From the NCBI GenBank assembly GCA_963744115.1, contig CAVUSI010000003.1, positions 1,302,001-1,366,000 on the forward strand: a stretch of 64,000 nt of DNA, given 5' to 3'. The position numbers were made by a program, and so were the translations under genes. The first letter of the stretch is position 1; every line of letters starts with the position of its first letter. The notes below the pieces were generated by a model. That model was not told the origin of the DNA, did not search any database, and saw only the letters and a list, made by a program, of their open reading frames with translations. This stretch comes from Chersky-267 sp963744115. Its GTDB lineage: Bacteria > Chloroflexota > Limnocylindria > Limnocylindrales > CSP1-4. Below are positions 60,370 through 64,000 of the stretch, one piece after another.

Positions 60370-61922
60370 ACGTCCATGACCGCCTCCTGCCCGCGGATGG
60401 CCTCGGCGACGCTGGCCGGGACCTCTTCGTCGACGGCGAGGACCATCACCGCATCCGCGCGCGGGGCCGACCGGGCGAGGTGCATCGCGCTGATGTTGAC
60501 GTCGGCCTCGCCGAGCATCGTCCCGATCCGGCCCATCGTCCCCGGTCGGTCGTGATGGCGGGTCACGAGCATCGTCGCGGTGGGGACCATGTCCAACCAG
60601 TAGTCGTCGAGCCGGACGAGCCGAGGTTCGCCGGCGGCGACGGTCCCGCCGACCGTGGTGGTCGATCCGTTCGACTCACCCGACAGGGTCAGCAGGGAGG
60701 AGAACTGGCCCGCCTCGGGGGTCTTCCGCTCGACCACGGTGATCCCGCGGGCGCGGGCCAACGCGGCGGCGTTGACCAGGTTGACCCGCTCGGTGGTGGC
60801 CGTCTCGAGCAGGCCGCGCAGGACGGCCGCGATGAGCGGTGTGCCGTCATGGCCGGCGAGCTCACCGGCGATCTCGAGCGTGAGCGTCTTGACGCCGGTG
60901 CGGCAGAACTGGGCGAAGAACCGCCCGAGCAGCTCGGCCAGCGGGAGGTACGGAGCGATCGCCCGGGCCGTCTCCGGGGTCAGCAGCGGGGCGTTGACCG
61001 CATAGCGCGCCGGTCGACCGTCGAGCACGTCGAGGATCTGCGAGGCGACCTCCTCCGCGACGAGCACCTGGGCCTCGGCGGTCGACGCACCCAGGTGGGG
61101 AGTGAGCACCGTGTTCGGGGCGTCCAGCAGCGGCGAGCCCGTCGGCGGCTCCTGCTCGAAGACGTCGATCCCGGCGCCGCCGAGACGGCCATCCGCCAGG
61201 GCGGTCGCCACCGCCGCCTCGTCGACGACCCCACCCCGAGCCACGTTGAGCAGGATCGCCCCTGGCTTCATCCGGGCGATCTCGCGGGCACCGATCAGGT
61301 GCCGGGTGGCCCGGCTGAGCGGAACGTGCAGGGTGATCGCGTCGGAGCGCTCGAGGAGGACGCCGAACGCGACGAGCTCCACACCGTGGTGCCCGGCCTG
61401 CTCATCCGACACGAACGGGTCGACGGCGAGGACCGTCATCTCCATCGCCCGGGCGCGCTTGGCGATCGCCTGGCCGATCTTGCCGAGCCCGACGATCCCC
61501 AGCGTCCGGCCGCGCAGCTCGACCCCGGTGAACCGACTCCGCTGCCACTCGCCGCGGCGTAGCGACGCATCGGCCGCCGCGACCCGCCGCGCGACGGCGT
61601 AGAGCAGGGCCAGGGTGTGCTCGGCGGCGGCGATCGTGTTGCCGGTCGGGGCGTTGACCACCACGATCCCGGCCCGGGTCGCCGCGTCGAGGTCGACGTT
61701 GTCGACGCCTACGCCCGCTCGTCCGATGACGACCAGTCGGCCTCCTGCCGCGATCATCTCGGCGTCGACCTGGACCTGGCTGCGGACGACGAGCGCGTCG
61801 TAGTCCGGCAGGACGGCGACGTACTCCTCCCGGGTGAGGCCCGGCCGGACGTCGACGTCGTGGTGCACGCGAAGGAGGGCGACGCCCTCCTCGGCGACGG
61901 GTTCGGCGACGAGGATCCTCAC
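60339..61922 (-). CDS. serA: D-3-phosphoglycerate dehydrogenase
   Basis: A 527-aa long-form SerA catalysing the first step of serine synthesis. NAD fold GIVGLGKIGQAIAKRA, catalytic Arg in VVIGRAGVGVDNVD, Glu region GIDVFEQEPPTGSPL and His in VLTPHLGAST. An intervening ASB domain and a C-terminal ACT domain (ATMLVTRHHDRPGTMGRIGTML) make it the serine-regulated type. GTG 61922 overlaps the aminotransferase stop (GTGA), so the two are coupled. Confidence 0.95.
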   Translation of the reverse strand: MRILVAEPVAEEGVALLRVHHDVDVRPGLTREEYVAVLPDYDALVVRSQVQVDAEMIAAGGRLVVIGRAGVGVDNVDLDAATRAGIVVVNAPTGNTIAAAEHTLALLYAVARRVAAADASLRRGEWQRSRFTGVELRGRTLGIVGLGKIGQAIAKRARAMEMTVLAVDPFVSDEQAGHHGVELVAFGVLLERSDAITLHVPLSRATRHLIGAREIARMKPGAILLNVARGGVVDEAAVATALADGRLGGAGIDVFEQEPPTGSPLLDAPNTVLTPHLGASTAEAQVLVAEEVASQILDVLDGRPARYAVNAPLLTPETARAIAPYLPLAELLGRFFAQFCRTGVKTLTLEIAGELAGHDGTPLIAAVLRGLLETATTERVNLVNAAALARARGITVVERKTPEAGQFSSLLTLSGESNGSTTTVGGTVAAGEPRLVRLDDYWLDMVPTATMLVTRHHDRPGTMGRIGTMLGEADVNISAMHLARSAPRADAVMVLAVDEEVPASVAEAIRGQEAVMDVWTIRLGAEH

Positions 61923-63103
61923 GCCTCGACGGGTGCCAGGACGCCGAGCGACTCGAGGGCCGCGCGCTGTGCCGCCGCGACGGCCGTGCCGGCTTCGACC
62001 GGCCGCCCCAGCTCGAGCGAGACCTCCTCGAGGACCCCGATCGCGTCGAGGATCTCCCCGAGGGTCACCGAGCCGAGATGCCCGAGCCGGAAGATCAGTC
62101 CGGTCAGCTTGCCCTGGCCCCCGGCCAGGACGAGTCCGCGGGCCTTGATGGCCCCGTTGAACGTCTTCCAGTCGAGACCCTCGGGCACGTTGGCCGCTGT
62201 CACCGTCCGGGACGCGAAGCGGGGATCGGCGAACAGCTCGAACCCGAGCGCGGTCAGCCCGGCGCGTGCGGCGGCGGCACAGGCCTCATGACGGGCGAAG
62301 ATCGCCGCGGCGCCCTCTCGCCCCATGAGCGCGAGTCCCTCGTCGACCTGGTAGACGACGGCGATCGCCGGGGTGAACGGAGTCTGACCCTTGGCGTGCG
62401 CCTCGCGGTGGCTGCGCAGGTCGAGGTAGAAGCGCGGCATCGTGGCCGTCTCCATGGCCGCCCAACCACGCTCCGAGGCGGCCACCATCGCCAGTCCCGG
62501 GGCGGCCATCCAGGCCTTCTGCGATCCGGTCACGACGAGGTCGATGCCCCAGGCGTCCATCTCGAACGGCACGGCTCCCAGACCGGACACGCTGTCGACG
62601 AGGATCAGCGTGTCGGGTGACGTCTCGCGGACCGCCGCGGCGAGGGCCGCGATCGGGTTCATGACCCCGGTCGAGGTCTCGTTGTGGGTCAGCAGGACGG
62701 CCCGGTAGCCGGGACCCGGCTCCGCCGCGAGGGCGGCCCGGATCTCCGCCGGGTCCGCCGCCTGGCCCCACTCGACCGAGACCTTGGTCACGTCGGCACC
62801 GTAGGTCGAGGCGATCTTGGCGAACCGGTCGCCGAACGAGCCGATCGACACGCCGAGGACCCGGTCGCCCGGCGAGAGGACGTTCACGACCGCGGCCTCG
62901 AGACCGCCCGTCCCCGCGCACGACAGGATGGCGACCTCGCTCGTGGTGCCGAAGTACGGCTTCATGCCGGCCAGGACCCGCTCGATCATCGCGGCGAACT
63001 CGGGTCCGCGGTGGTTGATCATCTGGCGACCGCCTGCCTCGCGAACGGATGGCGGCAGGCCGGTCGGGCCGGGGATCCGCAGGTTCGGCTCGAAGCGGTT
63101 CAC
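61919..63103 (-). CDS. class V aminotransferase, serine pathway type (alanine-glyoxylate/serine-pyruvate family)
   Basis: A 394-aa PLP enzyme. N-terminal PGPTGLPPSVREA, CAGTGGLEAAVVN, DSVSGLGAVPFEMDAWGID and the Schiff-base lysine in VTGSQKAWMAAPG. The family includes alanine-glyoxylate, serine-pyruvate and aspartate aminotransferases, and in some lineages performs the SerC (phosphohydroxypyruvate to phosphoserine) reaction. GTG 63103 has AAGGAGG 5 bases upstream, and the gene is coupled to serA by a 4-base overlap. I infer a phosphoserine aminotransferase role from context. Confidence 0.85.
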   Translation of the reverse strand: MNRFEPNLRIPGPTGLPPSVREAGGRQMINHRGPEFAAMIERVLAGMKPYFGTTSEVAILSCAGTGGLEAAVVNVLSPGDRVLGVSIGSFGDRFAKIASTYGADVTKVSVEWGQAADPAEIRAALAAEPGPGYRAVLLTHNETSTGVMNPIAALAAAVRETSPDTLILVDSVSGLGAVPFEMDAWGIDLVVTGSQKAWMAAPGLAMVAASERGWAAMETATMPRFYLDLRSHREAHAKGQTPFTPAIAVVYQVDEGLALMGREGAAAIFARHEACAAAARAGLTALGFELFADPRFASRTVTAANVPEGLDWKTFNGAIKARGLVLAGGQGKLTGLIFRLGHLGSVTLGEILDAIGVLEEVSLELGRPVEAGTAVAAAQRAALESLGVLAPVEA

Positions 63104-63323
63104 GGGAGCCTCCTTGGGCTTCGGAGATGCACGGGATCGCACCGGGTCCGGTGAGCGTCGGGCGCCGGGTCTCGCCGGCGTCAGCGCCACGCCTATGGTG
63201 GCACAAGCCCGCGATCGAGCGGATGGCGCGACGGGAAGAGCCCGGCGCCTCCTGTGGGGAGGCCGCCGGGCTCGTTCAGGGCGGGATGGGTCGGGCGGGG
63301 CGACGGGCGACCGTCGCCGCCGG

Positions 63324-64000
63324 CTAGTTGCCGTACAGCCAGTCGGTGAACCCGAAGTTCTTGCCGCCGTGCGCCGGCGACTGGGCGGACAGGTTGGTCC
63401 CGTAGGCGTGGTTGATCAGCCAGGGCTGCCACGTGTCGTCGCTGCTCGGGATCCAGCCGGCGCGGTCGTACAGGAAGTTCGCCGCGCGAAGGATCGCGTT
63501 GTTCTCCCAGCCGAAGGCGTCGTAGCCCGCCCGGTCGAGGATGAGGGCCTGGAGGGTGGCACCCTGCATCGCCTCCCAGGCATAGTTGGTGAAGGTCGGC
63601 GGCCACTGGAAGCTGCCGCCCCGGCGCATGTCGTCGGGCAGGGCGCCGTCGAGGACGTGGCCGCTCTTCGAGCAGCCCTTCGGGTCGATCCCGACCGGCT
63701 TGGCCGGATCGCACTGCCAGGACGTGTCACCGAAGCTGAACCCGGTGTACGCCGCCCGATCGCCGAGCCAGCCGTGGAAGACCGCTGCGGTCCGGGCGAG
63801 CTGGGCCGAGTCGCCGAGGTAGCGCGCGATGGCTGCACGAGCCGCCCCCGCGTGGGTCCCCCAGTTGTTCGGTCGATCCTCGTGGGTCGAGATGATCGTG
63901 TCCCCGCTCAGGTTCTCGGTCAGGACCTTGCGGAGCCACGGTCGGAAGGTGTTGGTGTCGAAGCTCGGGTCGTAGCTCCCGAGGTCGATCAGGTCCGCGG
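63324..64000 (-). CDS. alginate lyase family protein, C-terminal part (continues beyond the window)
   Basis: The last 224 codons of a minus-strand gene whose start lies past base 64000. RPNNWGTHAGAARAAIARYLGD is the NNW-H block of the alginate lyase (PF05426-like, chondroitin AC/alginate lyase fold) family. Further on come GGSFQWPPTFTNYAWEAMQG and LILDRAGYDAFGWEN. Stop codon at 63324-63326. It probably encodes a secreted polysaccharide lyase or a degenerate relative; specificity cannot be stated from the fragment. 220 bases separate it from the aminotransferase start. Confidence 0.75.
   Translation of the reverse strand, partial: ADLIDLGSYDPSFDTNTFRPWLRKVLTENLSGDTIISTHEDRPNNWGTHAGAARAAIARYLGDSAQLARTAAVFHGWLGDRAAYTGFSFGDTSWQCDPAKPVGIDPKGCSKSGHVLDGALPDDMRRGGSFQWPPTFTNYAWEAMQGATLQALILDRAGYDAFGWENNAILRAANFLYDRAGWIPSSDDTWQPWLINHAYGTNLSAQSPAHGGKNFGFTDWLYGN

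Overview
The window is very GC-rich (I judge roughly 70%), compact and entirely bacterial. I saw no insertion sequence, prophage, CRISPR array or rRNA. The gene set points to a high-GC, probably monoderm bacterium, most likely a Chloroflexota lineage of the Limnocylindria/Ellin6529 kind. The hints are a FhaA-FhaB-FtsW-PBP cell-wall block without kinase genes, a class V aminotransferase-SerA pair, many GNAT enzymes, and GTG starts joined by 4-base stop/start overlaps. The taxonomic placement is inference from gene content and base composition, not a database result.

Layout. 1-245 (minus) is the start of a secreted protein. 323-5944 (minus) is one transcription unit. It has a sigma70-type promoter with a palindrome in its spacer, a 27-codon leader ORF and an intrinsic terminator, followed by an ABC-2 exporter ATPase, a 64-aa ORF, the permease, a tandem-GNAT enzyme, RsgA and a second tandem-GNAT enzyme. 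5993-7602 (minus) holds a GNAT enzyme and a zinc-ribbon membrane protein with a damaged-looking C-terminal repeat. 7835-17272 (plus) holds a degenerate secretion-ATPase-like protein, a small membrane protein, class II aldolase, an APH/choline-kinase-like phosphotransferase, a metallophosphoesterase, a frameshifted dimethylglycine/sarcosine-dehydrogenase-like flavoprotein, an inositol-monophosphatase-family enzyme and a membrane protein.

17306-23918 (minus) is a polyamine-type ABC operon in which the ATPase and the solute-binding protein form one polypeptide, followed by two permeases, a class III aminotransferase and a GNAT. 24129-30632 carries Mrp, an MBL hydrolase, a CRP/FNR regulator, CinA, an unknown protein, a holin-like pair and tRNA-Leu(UAG). 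30664-34199 is tig-clpP-clpX.

34324-42569 (plus) is a sugar regulon: promoter with a LacI-type operator over the predicted start site, binding lipoprotein, two permeases, GH1 glycosidase, LacI regulator and amylosucrase. 42586-45600 is valS behind a T-box leader. 45725-50029 holds zinc-ribbon, FmdB, HTH and YihY proteins, then a long alanine/glutamate coiled-coil protein whose N-terminal cysteine module matches the protein at 6589-7602.

50220-59454 (plus) is a cell-envelope run: FhaA, FhaB, FtsW/RodA, PBP, a small membrane protein, MoxR, DUF58 and a TgpA-type transglutaminase. 59464-63103 (minus) looks like a complete phosphorylated serine pathway: aminotransferase, SerA and a histidine-phosphatase-family enzyme. 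63324-64000 (minus) is the C-terminal part of an alginate-lyase-family protein.

Three candidates deserve most attention: the attenuator-controlled exporter/acetyltransferase/RsgA operon, the PotA-PotD fusion, and the serine operon with a putative metal-independent phosphoserine phosphatase. Several frame disturbances (near 6740-6830, 12070-12150 and 15241) suggest either uncorrected small indels in the sequence or recent mutations.
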